Translations under genes and position numbers: made by a program
Assembly: GCA_032622095.1 (NCBI GenBank)
Contig: CP136068.1
Span: forward strand, 160,043,465 to 160,107,464
Source: Siphonodentalium dalli
Taxonomy: Eukaryota > Mollusca > Scaphopoda > Gadilida > Siphonodentaliidae
Direction: 5' to 3'
Length of the DNA stretch: 64,000 nt
Shown: piece after piece, positions 12,950 through 26,831 of the stretch
Layout: every line of letters begins with the position of its first letter
Numbering within the stretch: position 1 is the stretch's first letter
Notes under the pieces: model-generated
The model's database searches: none
What the model saw: only the letters and a program-made list of their open reading frames with translations
Told to the model about the DNA's origin: nothing

Positions 12950-14250
12950 TTACTATATATCACGTTAGCGGATATCGGCCACTAAAACATTCCTATAAAT
13001 GCAGTGCACCTCCTATCTACAACCCTGAACCAAGGGACAGCAAATTTGGCATATTTAACCTTGATTTATCGTATTATCGGAGAAGAACGTGTTTGAATTA
13101 GCTGCACATTAGTGTTAAACATAATTGTATCAGCTTTGGTGCACCACCTCTACCCATTTATGACTAAAACAGTGCCAATTTGGCATATTTAAACCATATC
13201 CATTATATCAATGATAGCATATATGTGAATATGTATCAGGTAGGTGATAATCGGCAACTAAACACATTCCTATAAAATTTAATGCCCCAATCCCTCACCC
13301 AAAAAGGCACAAATTTTGCGTCTTTAAATCAGACGATTGGATTCCTCGTATCATGGAGAAGAATATGTATTGGCACTAAAATTAGTTTTAACAAATGTGG
13401 TGCCCTTCTCCCGCTACTGCACCCTGACTCTAACGGCGCCATATCATTAAGATGATTATGTTTAAATTTGGTGGAAATCAGCGACAAACATATTTCGTCA
13501 TTTTTGCTGCGCCGCTCCATGTTCTGTCCTTGACAATAACAGACAGACAGAAATTTGCAAATATAGGCACCAGCTGTGGAGTATTTAACCCACACGATTT
13601 GATTCCTCCTATCGTTGGAGAAGAACGTGTATTAATATTGTTGAAATTGGCGATCAACATATTTGCATCAGTTTTGGTGATCCTCCCCTCCCAACCCTGA
13701 CTCAAGCGGCGCCACTTTTGACATATTTAGACCACACACTTAGACTAATTATGAAGATGCATATGTAATTGGTGGAAATCGGCGGCTAAACAAAAATGGA
13801 ATCAAATTAAGTGCCCCAATCTCTCACCCGAACGGCACCAATTTGGCGTCTATATATCACACAATTAGATTGATTTATCCTGCAGAAGAATGTGCATCAA
13901 TTAGGTGGAGATCGGCACTAAACATATTTGTATCAATGTCGGTGCCCCTCTCCCCTATCGTGCACCCGACTCGAGCGTCGCCACTTTTGAAATCTTTAAA
14001 CCACACGATTATATTCCTGACATCATGAAGATGATTATGTATGCGTTTGTTTGTATTCGGCGATTAAACAAATTATTATCAAATTTACTCGAACGGCACA
14101 TATTTGGCGTTTAGTGGAAATCGGCGCTAAACTATTCTTATCAATTTGGATGCCCCTCTCCACTTCCGTGCACTGTGATTCGAACGGCGCCACTTATACC
14201 ATCGGTAGACAAATAGAGTCATCATATCATGTATATGATTATTTATAAAA
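12950..14250 (+). repeat. Degenerate tandem array, unit about 145 bp, about 8 copies
   Basis: Recurring blocks are GAAGAACGTGTAT, GGTGGAAATCGGCG-CTAAACA, TTGGTGCCCCTCTCCC, CACCCTGACTCGAACGGCGCCAC, TTTTGACATATTTAAACCACA and CGATTAGATTCCT. They return around 13000, 13143, 13293, 13400, 13683, 13820, 13945 and 14150. Copies are strongly diverged. Short open frames crossing units (60-90 codons) vary from unit to unit and are not conserved. Confidence 0.7.
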
Positions 14251-14329
14251 TAGTTTGTTGCCCAAAGCCGCGGAATGTATATTTCGCATGTCATGTATGG
14301 CGGTGAATTAGAGTTGCACATCATTCGAT

Positions 14330-16430
14330 GTTAGTAATTGGTTAACATCTGGCATTCGAACATAATATGTCTCCTCAGACAAAACTATAGAAATGAGAGT
14401 TAATTAATTTAAGCGACATGGCAGCTAGTATATAGTTAGGCCAGTAAAAACATGCCAACAGTGTAATGATTTAGCTTTGTTAAAATTCATGTATATATTT
14501 ACTCCCATATGTTCTATGTAGTTCGTTGTTGTGAAGCTGACTCGCGATCGACTAGCTTTATTGTATTATTTTTTTTTGCCAAACTGTATAATTCGTTGTT
14601 GTCTCTGCGCACACTGGTAATGATTTTTTGGCAAAAAAAAAAACATCAACACGAGGACAGTTTGCTAATACAATGGACAACAGTAGATACAAAACGAGTG
14701 ATAATATAATATACAAGAACACAATTACGAAATATGCTAAGATGCACAAGAGGCTCCTGATCATGTATCATATTAATGGTTACCTAACTGTTGTTTGCTC
14801 AGCACGAGCACTGAAGAAGCGCCGGGTCAGTTTACATAGTGTTCGGCTTAGAGTGAGACCGTCATTATGTTTGTCAATATAGTAATAAATTCGGATTATT
14901 GTTAATCATTGATTCGAAAAGTTCATTTCTTAGTTGTGAATATGTAATGCATTCCATGATGAATTGTGTTTCATCTTCTACGACATCATCACTGCAAAAC
15001 ACAAACTTTCTATCTTCTAATGTTACTGGGGGTTGTAAATGACGCCCTTTCTCTGTAGCAAGTGCATGGTTATTGATTCTGAATATGGTGACAGCTAATT
15101 ATGTCTTTCAATCATTTCGTGTTGAGAAATATGATAGGCGAGAAGTCGTCATTTCCGTAGCGCGATATTATGGGCATCGATCTCCGCATTGCTGTTCATT
15201 CTCATTGGCACAATACATATAATATATATAAAAGAAAATTTGCCGAATACTCATAGATAGTTATTTGAAGACTCTGAGCCACTTGAGTTTAATACTTGAG
15301 TTCAATGGGTAATGGGCGCTATGTTGTACGAAAATCAATGATGCTGAGATTCTTAACCAGAACAATACACACTATCTACACAAGGAATGTGTGAGACCAA
15401 AGTTGCTTTGTTAGACACGGTATTTGATCAAGTATGTGTTCCTAGTTTTCCATAAACGATAATGGGTGCTATAAGTATACGCTTTCTATGATAGCACGAT
15501 ACAAGCGCCAGCAACCCATTTGATGACGCACGTGTACCATGTGGTCTTGACAACAATTGTAAGGACACAATAAACGAACTGAAGGTGTGGGAATAATGGG
15601 ACTCATTTAACGCCCGTTGTGTATGAGTGGACTGCCACTTAATATATGCCGGCATATATACATGTCCACTTACACGTACTATCCATTTCGAACGACATAG
15701 GACAGCATTAGCGTTGTATGGTGATGGCCACTGGTGACGTAATGCAACTGATTGTGAGTAGTAATTAACCGCACTATTATTTGTGAACAAGGTCTTGTAA
15801 TTTAGAAGGAAACTACGGCTGTTGTCGGGGCACAGCTTGGTTGAAACACCGTGTTGCTAGTTAAGTGAGGAAAAGATAAAGTGGAGCAGATAAAATCCCA
15901 TTTTCATCACAATTGTTAAATGTGTGACTAAAGCATGAAACTGTTTACATATATGTACATATCCACATACTTTTTTATTTTGTATGTGGAACCACGTTGA
16001 AATTTCACTTTAACCATTCTTTGAAGGTGTTTTCCAGATTTAAAGAGCATTTCGTGATTATGTAATTTGTTAAATGTCGCAATTAATGTGTTCGTATCAT
16101 AGAATTAATATTAACCTATTATGTGAATAGTTATTACCAAAACGAATATATTTGCACGAACATAGGTTGATATTTTGGTTGCCTTTGTCTTGATTATGTT
16201 GGCTATTGTGCTGTTGTGATTAATGTGATTATTATGCTCTTCCGTACACTTTATAAACTCAAATACATGTTTTGTTTGACTTTATAGCATACGTTCAGAT
16301 CAAGTGATACAACACACTTATACCATACACATTCCAGTTAACCCATTAAAAGCTGTAATAAAACAAAGCATGACTCGCGGATGTATCACGATAAATAAGG
16401 AATATATACAACTGTGGTAATACTAAGAGC
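14330..16430. other. Noncoding, no supported gene
   Basis: The longest open frame (15428-15790, minus, 120 codons) has no recognised motif. At 14568-14645 an oligo-T run followed by GCCAAA and its inverse (TTTGGC plus oligo-A) suggests a small inverted-repeat remnant. Otherwise AT-rich single-copy-looking DNA. Confidence 0.4.
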
Positions 16431-16439
16431 CCCCTCAAT

Positions 16440-16865
16440 ATTCGAATCCCGAGATCACATTATATACAACATATTCCATAGTATACCATTTTAAACAGGG
16501 ACTAAGCTCCAACATATTGTATTATCAACTTACCCGGTCGAATAAACTGTGAACATGTTGTTTTTGTCAAGGTACGGAAGTGTCTGTTGTGCTTAATTTC
16601 GACCTGGTCTCTACTTCCAGTATATTATTATCACTGGAATGGGGGGGGTAACTTTATATTTTAGTTGAACAATACGATGCATAATAATAATATGATGGGT
16701 AATTAAGGGGAGTCTTGGTGTGAATATGAGAATCTCTGTCTCCTAGTGAACAATAATAGGCCACAGCTGTTCCGTAGTCCGGTAGAATACATCTAGTTTG
16801 GTTCCTCTTCCAAATGTATATAACATGGAATATGTTGTATATAATGTGATCTTGACATTCTAAAA
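16440..16865. mobile_element. Small inverted-repeat (MITE-like) element
   Basis: A perfect 26-bp inverted repeat lies at 16453-16478 and 16826-16851; its outer part reads GATCACATTATATACAAC. The interior of about 350 bp is noncoding. No target duplication could be settled, so the outer borders are approximate. Confidence 0.6.
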
Positions 16866-17830
16866 TTAATTGTGCCTTTAAAACAACACATACATCATGA
16901 AACTTACCAATTCAACATTCCCGCAACGGCACAAAACTAATATACGGGACGCTACACCTCGTGGATTTGTTGATATGGTGCATTACTGAATATTCCAACA
17001 ATGGGGAAGCGATTCAATCTTTAAAAACACTTCTTCAAATATCTCCCTTAAAATATCTCCCTTAAAATATATCCCTTATAATATCTCCCTTAAAAATATC
17101 TCCCTTCAAATATCTCCCTTCAAATAACTCCGTTATTTAGTAAATATGAATCCTAATATCAATATTAAAAGCACTTATTCTTAGTCAATATTAATCTTCG
17201 ATTAATCCTAATATGAGTCTTAGTATATATTGATTTGCATGTAATATAGTGATCATGCAGGTGTGTACCATGTGGTTGGGATTAGATATTAAACGTTAAA
17301 ACACACCAGTCTTGCGTGATATCACTTTGTCCTGATACCGCTGTTATCTGACAAAATTATCAAGCATTAACGTAGCATGGGTGTTCTTATAACGCACACG
17401 GGTATTCTTTAGAGAATACCTGGGTATTATTTAAAGAATAACCGGGTATTTATTGTGAATACCCGTTGACATTCTTAAGACTACACAAGGGATTATTGGA
17501 TGGGTACTCTGGTCGCGATTCCAGAACATCGAATTAATGAGACACACAAAACCACTATCGTAACAGGGACTCAGATTTTGCGACAGGAGAGCCGGGTTGA
17601 GTTGATATGGTAATTAGTAATTAACGAGTAATTTGTTAACAGTCGCACATTTTCATATTTTTGGTCAGAACTTTCGACGGAAATGGCCATTAGTTGGACA
17701 GAAGTTGGAAAATTCATACCTGACACAACAATAGTTGGAGATTTCACGCCGACATAGATTAAAAGTGTTCTCGTCGTTTGATTTTCCAACGAATGATTAG
17801 TGGGGAATTAGATGTTTTATAATATTATTT
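16866..17830. other. Noncoding with two short iterated tracts
   Basis: At 17030-17130 there are about five to six units of ATATCTCCCTTAAA (about 17 bp). At 17398-17466 the motif GGGTATTCTTTAAAGAATACC recurs in both orientations and could form a short hairpin. No gene is seen. Confidence 0.5.
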
Positions 17831-17831
17831 T

Positions 17832-18124
17832 CCGTGGGTCAGTCGGTTAGGGGTACAACTCCAAGCCATTTCGCCCTCCAGCGCTGGCGATAAAGGTTAA
17901 AATCCACATGTCATGTTTCCATCTTGGACTTTGTAACTCGAAATAGTTATCTGGTGGAGTTGCCAGTTACTCTCCGATTGCCGGTGGTTTGCCGCACATG
18001 ATCGACGAGTTTATCAGCCATTGAAATCCCTGTTATATTAGTCGGTCTCCTCCACCACTAAAACTGGCAATGTCTTGATATGGCCTTAGTTGCTGGAAGC
18101 GACATTAACCCTTAATCAATCAAT
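17832..18124 (+). mobile_element. tRNA-derived SINE
   Basis: The 5' end GTGGGTCAGTCGGTTAGG resembles a tRNA-type A box, and GGTTAAAATCC at about 17895-17905 resembles a decayed B box at the usual spacing. A tRNA-unrelated body of about 220 bp follows, ending in AACCC-TTAATCAATCAATC, a simple tail typical of SINEs mobilised by a LINE. Decayed B-box bases suggest it is inactive. No full tRNA fold is present, so this is not a tRNA gene. Confidence 0.6.
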
Positions 18125-21100
18125 CCTGCTGTTTGTCAAAATTCCTGGGACTGAATTGACCATAATCAGTTGGAACTTGTCCTACCTTATGGGGTGTCAG
18201 GTCGGAAATTATCAACACTTGAATAGCTTGATGCCAGTCTAGATTTTACGATTTTTGATTTTTAAGATTCAGATTTCAAACTTTTCTACCACTGGTTTGC
18301 GGCGTCCTTATCCCTCCTCAGTGACCAGTTACAAACTGCTGCTAACTAATTTTAAAACATCGAGGCCTGAATGTTCCTGGAGTTACACCTCGAGTTGCTT
18401 GGATTTTACAGTTTTCGGATTTCAGGTTCATAATTCAATATGTTCTCCCACTGGGCTGATGGGTGCTGGACCCTCTCCGATGGTCAATTAAAAACTGATA
18501 ATCTATTTTATGGACGCCTGAATTTACCCGGTAGTCGGTCAAAGACTGATATTCATTAAACTAGACTAAAATCAAAACTGAGGCGCGAGTTCGTAAATTA
18601 CAAGCCGAAGTGGCGCGCAATTGGTATTACGCGAATTTGGGACTATAGCCTAGCCTCCCCTCAAAAATGGTTTGCATGGATCTACTCCTCTTGTAAAGTC
18701 AGGCAGACAATGATATACATATACTCTAGTAAGCGCCATGTACAGTCCACGTAAAAAGGACACCTACTTGTACATTTCAAGTAAAGGCATGGTGTACCAC
18801 ACTTACATTATACTCTGGTAAATCATGATGTGTTATCATTATACACAAAACATTAGCCAACATGGGAGACTGTATACCAGCAATGTTTATATTGATTGGA
18901 CCCCACTTTGCAGAGCTGTTTCCATTTTGGGCTTAACTATACGCAAACGACATTTTGGGGGTATTTTCATAAGGGACGTCCCTGCATAGGGTGTGTCCGT
19001 TTGGAAAGAGTCATGCCATTTTAGTTTTCAAGTTATAATTTCAAAATGTTCTCCACTCGGTCCGACCGTAGGCCAGTCAAAACTGATAATGAATTCAAAA
19101 TAAAAATATTTGCCTGCATGTACCTGTTATGGCGTTATAGTTTACGACATGAACCCTGCTCATGTTCGTATTATTCCAACCGTAAATAAACATTGTCGAG
19201 TAGTGTGTCATGTTCCTTTCCATGTGTCCAGTCAAAAATTGCCAATTAGTTAATAAAAGGCAAACAAACAAACACTAACAAATCAAGGCATGAATTGGAA
19301 TGTTGTTAGATATGTATATATTCTAGGATTGTGAATGGTTCAGTCAGGTTCGGGGATTTAAAAAAAGTACATAAACAAACAGGCAGATCGATGACAAATT
19401 GTTACCATTCTTGCAACATATCCTCGCACAAATACGTACATAATGTGATTATTTGATTCTGAAATAAGCAGATAATGGACTCGTGGCCGTTATTTCGTTT
19501 TATGGCACGGGCCACAGTGAATCCACATGTTGTACACCTGCAACGTCGTGAGTTGGCTTATTTGTGTCATTGCATATCCGCACATAATCTACTTAGGACC
19601 GCCTCATTGTGCATCGATAATGTGACTAAAATGCTCTCATTTGCAGCACATTATTGACTCAAATATTGGGTTATTTCTGAGCAGATTTTCTACCTAATCA
19701 AGTTATATTAAAATCAGATAATGTGTTGATTTTCGGGCGACAGACTGATTTTTTGGTGACACTTAAAAGTTAGGCCATCGTAGAGGGAACGTATGGAATC
19801 ACAATGGCACTATTGAGAACTTGCCAACGCCCGGGGATGGTTGTCATGTTAGAATTTTCCAATAACACTAAATGATTGGATACCATGCATTCGAAAATAT
19901 AATTAACCCGAAGGGTAATGGGTGCGCGAAGTGAATTTTCCTACTCTTCGGGGCATAGGTCTGGATCCCCCAGAAAGAACGAAAAACATCAAGCCACGTC
20001 CATGGGCATAAATTATTAATCGAAGATTGATACTTAGAATTGCTATTGGGAAGTAAATAAACCTCATCCGAATTGACAAGATAGCAACTTCCATTCATCC
20101 GTTTTCTACACCACGTTTTCCGAGAAACGTGTAAAAGGATGCGTTCACACTGACAAGTTTCATTGAAAATCTGATATTTTACCACGTTAGATGATCGAAT
20201 AATATATATATATATATAGGTGCCAGTATACCGCTGTTGACCAACACGTTCGATGCCCAAGGGATTAGTGAGTTGAAGGCATCCATCGCCAACTTTGGTT
20301 GAACATTTCAACAGTTTGATATTTGATCTATAACACAACATCAGTTGATACTTCCAGACTAAACTTGTTTTAGTTCCCATTGACAGTACCATGAAGTAAA
20401 CCAGGCGTGTACGCATATACGTCGCATAAGCTCAGTCCACTTGGGCGGGGCGAAACAGCGACTGCATTGATACAAGTGCCTGTGTTTCTGCAATTTGCAA
20501 AAACAATATGTTCTTCAATTACTTGTTATTTGTTAATGGAACAGACCGCATCTAGAAAATAATATAATTAAAACAGATTGGGCGACAATTTGGCCACATG
20601 GCCATGGCTAGGCACCACCTGATAGAATACCCGCATGTGCAAGCACATCTTTGTCGCATATTACTGGTGCAGGTAACATATGGGCAGGGCCGTTTCGACA
20701 GGGGGAAATTTGCGGTGTCTCACCTCCAACTGCTGTCAAAATGATCAACAGTTGTAAATTTCATGCCTCACACAAAATTAGTTTGACATTTCACACAAAC
20801 AATAGCTTGAAATTGTTCTCGTATACCAACAATGGTTTAGTTCCAACATTTGGCCATGAATTGCATAATTTGCAACCTTATGGGGTCAGGGTGGAATTTC
20901 CAACATTTGAAAAGCATGTTGCCAGTCTAGATGCTAGAATTTAACATGTCATTGTTCAAAAATGTTGCAACACCGGCCGAACCATGATCAGCCAAGGGTG
21001 TGCTGGCCCCTCCAAGGTCAACATCTGCAAATTAATTTACGAAAAACAAATCGGGGTGTGAATTTGCCTGGCATTATATCACCATGCATATGGTAGGATT

Positions 21101-21470
21101 TTGAAAATTTCAAATCTTAAAATATTCTCATGAATTCCGTTCCTCCCCTAGTTAGTGCCCGCGAGAATAATGATGCATTTATAATATTCTACTATCCAGC
21201 CCTGTGATGGGAAATGGGGGAAATAAGATTGGTGTGGTTAAGGAGAGTGTGCAGTCAAACACATCCCAATGGAGACCCATGCTGAACATTATTTGACAAG
21301 TTTAATGTTTTCCGGCTAGTACACTTTGGTCGGATAGTATAATTATAATACATAATTATGTTACAGTTCCCACTTTCTGATATGACATATACCACAGTGT
21401 TTTCTCACTCCATTGCAGGTAGCAAGCCAGTGGGTTGTGTCCCGTTAGGTGACGTTATAGTTTACGACAA
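18125..21470. other. Noncoding 5' region of the lectin gene
   Basis: No supported coding region. The open frame at 19868-20416 (minus, 182 codons) crosses a (TA)n run and shows no domain. The 97-codon frame at 20651-20944 also lacks recognisable motifs. The segment 19579-19657 is the inverted relative of the repeat at 10.35 kb. Confidence 0.4.
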
Positions 21471-21474
21471 TCCA

Positions 21475-21492
21475 ATATATAATATATATATA
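21475..21492 (+). promoter_or_regulatory. TATA-rich element just upstream of the lectin start
   Basis: A TATATAATATATATATA stretch ends 18 bp before the ATG at 21510. It could be a TATA box with a very short leader, or simply one more (TA)n run, which is common in this window. An upstream 5' exon cannot be excluded. Confidence 0.3.
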
Positions 21493-21509
21493 CGGAAGAC
21501 TCTGGTGCA

Positions 21510-21819
21510 ATGTGGCAATTACTGAACACCTTGCTCCTCCTCAAAATGGCACACACTGCCGTTACTACAGGATTCGTTTACTTCAGATTTAGACATATCA
21601 CTGAACTGGATCATGTTGTCAAACCGGGATTTTTCAAAACAGACTTCAGTACAAACCGCGAAACCATTTGTTCGGTTATCTGCATACAAAATGGTTGTCT
21701 TTCTTATGTTTACAATACTTATAGCAAATCTTGTTATTTGTATAACTGGCCACTGATAGCGACCGATGTCGACGATGTGGCTATACCAAACAGCATGACA
21801 TACGTAGCGGAACACGATG
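21510..21819 (+). CDS. Lectin exon 1: signal peptide and PAN-like module
   Basis: It starts at the first ATG after the TATA-rich stretch and ends at GATG/GTAAGT, a strong donor, leaving one base of codon 104. The frame runs on into the intron for about 19 codons before a stop, which is intron read-through and not part of the protein. Confidence 0.75.
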
Positions 21820-22865
21820 GTAAGTATTTCCACATAACACGATTATCTCAGGATACTCATTTCCAATTGCAATCCTAACATCGCGTGTCACCTGGTACTC
21901 AGACTGAACACCATACGATACACAATCAGGGTTCAAGATTATATATTGATTGATGTTGCCAAACGAATGTATTTAGAAATGAGTATCCTGAGCAGAAGTG
22001 ATGTGAAACACTCCGGTAGGGTGATCAAATAGAAATGGAGAATAATCTTTATGTTTAAAGATATCATATCTAAATTGTCACCACACACCGTTATTCATAT
22101 ATATTAATTAAATGCACTGACTGCCGATGGCGAAAGCGTTTTCATTAGTTGATCGCGGATAGAAGCGTCCCGATTCGAGTAGTAAAGATTTGCAATTTAG
22201 CGTAGTTCAGACAATGTTTTCTATGGAGTGGTATAGTCGATTTGCTTGAGATTCTCGGTGATATTAGTAGAATGCTACATTCCCCCAGATGGCATCGCAC
22301 CAGAATACTAACTTATCAGTTTCACGCACCCGAACAAATACATAATGTCTTTAATCAGAAGGGAGATAACCCAATATAGAACGTACTTTCGACGACATGC
22401 CGGATATTGGTCTGAAACAGTCTTCAAGTGATTAACTTAGGGATGGGCGGTGGCTTGATGGATGTTTTGAGTGGGTCGGGTTGGCGGAGGGTTGGGTTTG
22501 CTCTTTAAAATAAATTATTCGGATATAAACTCTATTTTAAAGAACGCTCTTTAAAAACTGTTCTTCGGTACAAAATTGTTTTTAAATATGTTTTTGTATT
22601 TCCGTTAGTCATCCAATAAAATCATTCAAAAAGGAAGTGTATTTAGTAGCGGCTAGTTGGCCCCGGTTACCCCCCATTCGATTCACTTTGAAATGCAATC
22701 CTGACATCACAAGGCACCTGTTACTCAGCTTGAATACCAATGGATATATAATCGTGAACCCCGATTATATGTTTTATATATAATCATTGGCGTATTGGCT
22801 GGTGTTAAATTAGTTATATATTGAATGTGCTAGTCATTAAAGTGAAAATCCACAAACGCATTTAA

Positions 22866-22952
<87 letters not shown>

Positions 22953-23660
22953 CTATATGAAATATACAAATTCGCAGGTCTGCCTAATGTTAGGAGGACC
23001 ATTGACCATCATTAGGCAGACTGCGACATTATGCAGACCAAATCCGGTCTGCCTATTTTTTGAATACCAGTCAAAACTAGTTATCTGGTGCTTTAAATGT
23101 TAACATCTCTCCTTGTTCAACCGATTTAGGTTGTCCTTTGTCTATAAAATGATGGGATTGAACATTTTTTTGTTAAGGGCATTTCAGCCCCGATAATTTT
23201 GAGACATGTATATTCTGTCGATATATAGCTTCATCATTGTGCGGTCGAAACATCTACAGCGGTCTTGAAAAAATCTACTTTTTCTGGTTTTGCATTTTTT
23301 ATGAATAGGATGCAGCAAAAAAGGAGATAACTGGCCAAATGTCATTAAAACATCGAGATTGAGTACAAATTTCGGGACTGAAAAAAGACCGCACAATGAT
23401 GAAACTATATATCGATCGAATATACATGTCTCAAAATTATCGGGGCGGAAATGCCCTTAACAACAATTTTTTCAATCCCATCATTTTATAGATAAAAGAC
23501 AACCTAAATCGGTTCAACAAGGAGAGGTGTTAACAATTAAATCGCAAGATAACTAGTTGTGAATGGAATGCAAAAATTAGGCAGACCGGATTCCGTCTGC
23601 ATAAAGTCGCAGTCTGCCTAATGATGGTCAATGGTCCTCCTAATGCTTACTCTACATAAC

Positions 23661-23697
<37 letters not shown>

Positions 23698-25638
23698 TAT
23701 ATATATATATATATATCGTTAATTGTCCTTCCTCCATAAATGAAGAGTATAATGACACATAACATAACATGTATATACATACGAAACATATACACAGGAC
23801 GGTCAACATATTAACAAGATGATACACCACAGTAACAAATTACATCACAAATAAGAAATAACTAAACATATACTCAATCCTAGACGCAACAATGCGCGCA
23901 TACATGTATGTGTTCAAACGCTCACAAATAACCACGCATAACCAGCCTCGTCTCTCTCTAGCCTCCCTCTCTCTCACTCCCCGATTGGAGTACACCATTC
24001 GGTCAATCAATGGATTCTATTTGTGACCATATAAACAAACGGAAGATATTAATATTCTCTGTTGTCAATATACGCAACGACATTATACGTGTCCACAATG
24101 ATCTAGTTATGCGATGAAACAAAAACCATATTCAGTGTAGCTTGCATGAAGCATATGTAGTCATGCGCTGAACTTAGAGAAAAGACAGTCTGTTCGGACG
24201 GGACGTGACACAGAACGTGATAGGTTGCTTGGCTTTAGGTAATTAATCAAGTACAAACGTATTAATAATGTTTTCGTTGAAAACGAGTACATACGATCAT
24301 AATTGAGAACGCTATTTAATATTTTCGTGCTGCTTTTTTAAACGAAAAAATAGACAATCTTTATCAGATCATTGGATTTTATGTTTGCATGACAAGAAAT
24401 CTAAATGTTTTAAATCCATATATCCATGAATGTGTCCGTTAATTTACCATTACCGTTACCGTTAATTGCCGGTTTCTGCTCAACAATTACCATTACTATT
24501 AGTCTTAAAATGTGCAGTAATATACTGATATTACCATTACTTTCAAGCGTAATGCATTACCATTTGCATTACATTGTGTTATGTCTAATATTAAAAGATA
24601 AAGACTGCCTATACCCACACATCACTCCAACAGTATTTTGTGTTGTCCAATTTCACGTTCTTATAAAAATTATTTTATTTTTCAACACAAATCTAAGTTC
24701 CATGTGCTACATTATATACTTATGAAAACAAATTGTAAACAAGAACAATCCTTACCGACGCAATTTTTTCCCAGATAACGATAATCTCTTTAGTCCTATG
24801 ATAACTGACGACAATCTGATATGTTCCGCAGTGAAGTTTCAGTTACGATACCACATTCTATATCAGTGTATCATGGTTGTAGATTTAATTATACACATCT
24901 CGGTACTCTCAATTGACAATGGCTTGAGGCATACCATAGCAGCGACGGCACAATATGTATGTTGCCTGATGGTGGTCTCCATTTGTTTCTCTCATCGGGT
25001 CCTACTAAAACCCGACCGCATCCGACCGCACCCGACCGGACCGCCCGAGGGGTCCGAACGAGATGGGGTTTGCACTATCATGTAGAATGAACCTGAATGT
25101 ACTAAAGTTCCAATCCCCAAGTCGATAGCTCGGCACTGTTAACCCCTAACTTGCGGCCGTTTCTGCCAGGTACGGGAACTACAAAAGGGCACCGACCGCA
25201 CCTCCCCTGGCTGCCTGACAACGGAAATGGACATTATATCATGAAGTGAATACCCATATGCATCCATGTGTGATCATAGCGAATTCGGCAGCAGCGTATG
25301 GGTTAATTTATTCACTTCCGCTGCAGCTAGCGACTTGTACGATCGCACATGGATGCATGTGGTATTCACTTCATGATATAATGTTCATTTCCGTGGTCAG
25401 GCAGCCAGGGGAGGTGCGGTCGGTGCATTTTTGGATTTCCCGTACCTGGCAAAAACGGCCGCAAGTTAGGGGTTAACAGTGCCGTGTCCGCTCGAGCTAT
25501 CGACTTGGGGATTGTAACTTTAGTACATTCAGGTTAATTCTACACGATAGTGCAAACCCCATCTCGCTCGGACCCCTGGGGCGGTCCGGTCGGTTGCGGT
25601 CGGGTACTGTCGGGTGCGGTCGGGTTTTAGTAGGACCG

Positions 25639-25669
<31 letters not shown>

Positions 25670-26757
25670 CAATGGACAGCTGGTGCGTCGTGATAAACGC
25701 ATCCTGGTGATCCCAATGGACTCACAAGAAATTATTATAAGCTCCGTGTTATTGGTATGATGTAGGCTTTGCGAATTTGTTTATGTTCTCAGTATTTGTA
25801 TACAGCGCATTGGAACTAACTGTTGCAGAATGCGTTCTTTAAATGTAAATATAATAAATATAATAATAATAATGATAGTTGAATTTGAACACGATTGTCA
25901 CTCCAATCGTCGGTGGTGCTAAAGGAGCAATTTACTAAGAATTGCGCAAATGGCTACAGCAAATAACACCATGCCTAGCACCATATCAGCTCCATAAGTC
26001 AGCCCTTTTAGGCACAGCCTACATACTCAGGTGAATAATGTCAATGAAAACAGTGTACTAGTAACCATGACAAAAACACCCCAACACATGTGTGTGTGGT
26101 AACCATCGTTGCGACAGTCCATTCGTGCGTGTATTTTCTCTAATAGAGTGATAACTTCTGAAAGAAATAAACATTATAACAATAATGGTGACATATTGTA
26201 TTACTGAAGACGCACATAACTAAATTATAGGTAGTGTGTGATGTGCTCAAAGTTGACACAGTCCGTCTAGTCAAAGCAGTTCAAATGTCTACCGAACATA
26301 TTTATCGGGGTTCTGCAATGAAGGTCACGAGAACCGAACATATATATAGGTGCTATTCAATGTAGGTCAAGAGTACCGAACATATATATATATATAGGTG
26401 TTTTTCAATGTAGGTCAAGAGTATCGAACATATGTATAGGTGTTTTTTCAATGTAGGTCAAAAGCGTTCATCCTCTAGCATGCATTCTTTGTGTATTCAA
26501 TTTTGAAAATGTCCAGATATATATGTAAATAGCCAAACTTGACGCTTATATAAATAGCCAAAATCAGCGTCTTATATGACTAACCAAATTGCATCTTCAA
26601 TCGACAGTTGAGCGAAATATAATGTGTGCAAAGAATTAAATACTGAATGTATCGAAATACATTTGCGATATACTATATAGCAGGTAGAATGCAATATGGC
26701 TGATTGTACCGAAATACAATAATAAATAATTAGTACGTTAGTTACATGTGTTATGTG

Positions 26758-26794
<37 letters not shown>

Positions 26795-26800
26795 ATATAG

Positions 26801-26831
<31 letters not shown>

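Larger units (their letters stand above)
8725..12950. other. Noncoding stretch with decayed repeats
   Basis: AT-rich with no supported gene. Contents recognised: a diverged hairpin-element copy at 8928-9100 and an imperfect hairpin at 10325-10423 (both listed separately), and a (TA)n run at about 12760-12790. The rest shows no protein-like open frame on either strand. Confidence 0.5.

Noticed and set aside
17832-17910. Possible tRNA gene
   Set aside because: A-box-like sequence is present but the B box is decayed and no acceptor stem or anticodon arm can be built; fits a SINE head.
19868-20416. 182-codon minus-strand frame
   Set aside because: It crosses a (TA)n run, has no domain and no splice-supported neighbours.
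23618-23830. Ile/Tyr-rich frames over (TA)n runs, also at 26746 and 29760
   Set aside because: Readings of the dinucleotide repeat.
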